A stretch of 6,783 bases of DNA from assembly GCA_016781225.1 (NCBI GenBank), contig JADDQT010000110.1, forward strand, positions 1-6,783, written 5' to 3'. Of this stretch, positions 6,501-6,783 are shown piece by piece. Below the pieces are notes generated by a model that saw nothing but the letters and a program-made list of their open reading frames with translations, was not told the DNA's origin and ran no database searches. The position numbers were made by a program, and so were the translations under genes. Positions within the stretch are counted from its first letter, which is position 1. The number at the start of each line of letters is the position of its first letter. Origin of the DNA: Actinomycetota bacterium. Lineage in GTDB: Bacteria; Actinomycetota; Acidimicrobiia; Acidimicrobiales; GCA-2861595.

Positions 6501-6783
6501 AGAAACCTCGGAAGTCGAGGCTTTCCGCCCCCTTGATGCAGGGAACGAGGAGGGTGCGGCTGCCGTCCTTCTTGGCAACGTCCACGGCCAGGCCCAACCC
6601 CACCTGGCCACGGCGGGTCACCGAGGGCGGGTCCCCGGGCACGAACGCCGAGTTCATCGCCGGCGCGGCCGGGAGCGCCTTGACGACTGCGTAGCCGATC
6701 AGATGGGTGAGCGACACCTTCCCGCCCCGTGTCCGCGCCAGGTGGTTGTTCACGATCCTGCGGTTGACCTCGAGGAGGCGGGC
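3508..6783 (-). CDS. kgd: Multifunctional 2-oxoglutarate decarboxylase/dehydrogenase (fused E2-E1), N-terminus outside the window
   Basis: The frame is open to the right edge, giving 1091 C-terminal residues. It reads through GTG 6751-6753 into RLLEVNRRIV, the usual Kgd context, so the true start lies beyond the window (mycobacterial Kgd is about 1230 residues). Counting from the edge, residues 1-200 are an E2-type acyltransferase domain with the DHR motif at 180-182 (TYDHRIIQGAESG). The ThDP-dependent E1 follows, with MGMAHRGRLN (His410), SNPSHLEAVDP, HGDAAFAGQG (508-517), INNQVGF, NGDDPEA (575-581), GHNEGDEPSY and GTFSHRH (770-776). The C-terminal transketolase-like part carries SEYAALGFEYGYS, LLPHGYEGQGPEHSS and QEEPENMGAW. 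The enzyme decarboxylates 2-oxoglutarate and, with lipoyl-E2 and E3 partners, feeds succinyl-CoA to the TCA cycle; it acts in the cytoplasm. In related species acetyl-CoA and the FHA protein GarA/OdhI regulate it (family knowledge). A proline-rich linker at about 676-700 is the only irregular segment. Confidence 0.95.
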   Translation of the reverse strand, partial: ARLLEVNRRIVNNHLARTRGGKVSLTHLIGYAVVKALPAAPAMNSAFVPGDPPSVTRRGQVGLGLAVDVAKKDGSRTLLVPCIKGAESLDFRGFWQAYEDLIRKVRTNKLTADDFAGVTITLTNPGTIGTVQSAPRLMPGQGAIIAVGAIDYPAEYQAADPRRLAELGVGKVMSLSSTYDHRIIQGAESGMFLQRVHQLLLGEDQFYDSVFRSLGIPYEPAQWHSDLNPLDTERAHLTKQLRVQTLINMYRVRGHLIADLDPLAAREPRMHPELDPSSYELTIWDLERQFLTGGLAGRQSMILGDILSVLRDAYCRTVGVEYMHIQEPDQKRWIQEHVEGTSHQLDAEEQRHILGRLNAAEAFERFLHTRYVGQKRFGLEGSESAIPLLDAILDEAASAGLVEVVMGMAHRGRLNVLANIVGKSYRELFREFEGDLDPTTVQGSGDVKYHKGASGKFVGLSGAEIPVTLASNPSHLEAVDPVVEGMTRAKQDLLDQGEAFPVLPVLVHGDAAFAGQGVVAETLNLSALRGYRTGGTVHLVINNQVGFTTDPASARSSVYATDVAKMVQAPVFHVNGDDPEACVRVARLAFAFRQAFAKDVVIDLVCYRRFGHNEGDEPSYTQPQMYERIQRHRSVRKLYTESLINRGDLTREQAERAFEDFSARFQTALEETRQSAPPRPTSLLSPPPPELPPTPPTGVSRTVLDRVVTALHSAPEGFSVHPKLAKQLEQRARLYDGGEVDWALAEALAFGTLLLEGRDVRLAGQDTRRGTFSHRHSVLVDYHTGDEHVPLASLAGPGERQGRFFVYDSLLSEYAALGFEYGYSVVHADALVAWEAQFGDFVNGAQVVIDQFLVAAEDKWGQASGLVLLLPHGYEGQGPEHSSARVERFLTQSAEHNLQIVNCTTSAQYFHVLRRQASRERRKPLVVLTPKSLLRSRRSRSPVDELVDDRFHEVIDDPAVREGAAHDPSHVRRVVLASGKMAYDVMDGRDQLGAPVAVVRVEQVYPWPADHLARVLDRYPKASEVFWVQEEPENMGAWSFVHGRLHRLLRERYQLRHVSRIESGSPAAGSAALHQMEQEDVVARALEALPA

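Noticed and set aside
6751..6753. GTG as the start of kgd
   Set aside because: The frame continues upstream to the edge with residues typical of Kgd (RLLEVNRRIV), so this is an internal valine codon.

Overview
The window is GC-rich, gene-dense actinobacterial chromosome. The strongest lineage marker is the large minus-strand gene, which fuses an E2-type acyltransferase domain to a 2-oxoglutarate dehydrogenase/decarboxylase E1 (Kgd/OdhA type), an architecture known from Actinobacteria. Frequent GTG starts, start codons without Shine-Dalgarno sequences and a K/A-rich histone-like tail fit that group. A deep, non-mycobacterial lineage such as Acidimicrobiia is possible, but the sequence alone does not settle it.

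Layout. On the plus strand at the left edge is the 3' end of an HRDC-domain DNA helicase (UvrD2- or RecQ-like). It is followed by a 100-residue protein resembling a free-standing sigma-70 region 4. All other genes lie on the minus strand and converge on that pair. In transcription order (right to left) they are: kgd, cut by the right edge; a small secreted lipoprotein; a three-part protein with a NYN/Zc3h12a-like ribonuclease domain, an S1 RNA-binding domain and a tail of about 18 K-K-x-x-A pentads; and exodeoxyribonuclease III (xthA). The last two are 13 bases apart and probably co-transcribed. The 110-115 base gaps on either side of the lipoprotein gene hold dyads, a good ribosome binding site and plausible promoters, so kgd and the lipoprotein gene are probably separate transcription units.

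How the genes work together. Kgd belongs to the TCA cycle at the 2-oxoglutarate node. The helicase and XthA are DNA repair functions. The NYN-S1-tail protein looks like an RNA-processing or RNA-binding factor, and the region-4-like protein like a transcription regulator. The window does not form one obvious pathway, and I see no mobile element, CRISPR array, tRNA, rRNA or phage gene. Most of it is ordinary core genome. The least described items are the NYN-S1-pentad-tail fusion and the orphan region-4 protein. No stretch longer than 300 bases lacks a gene.
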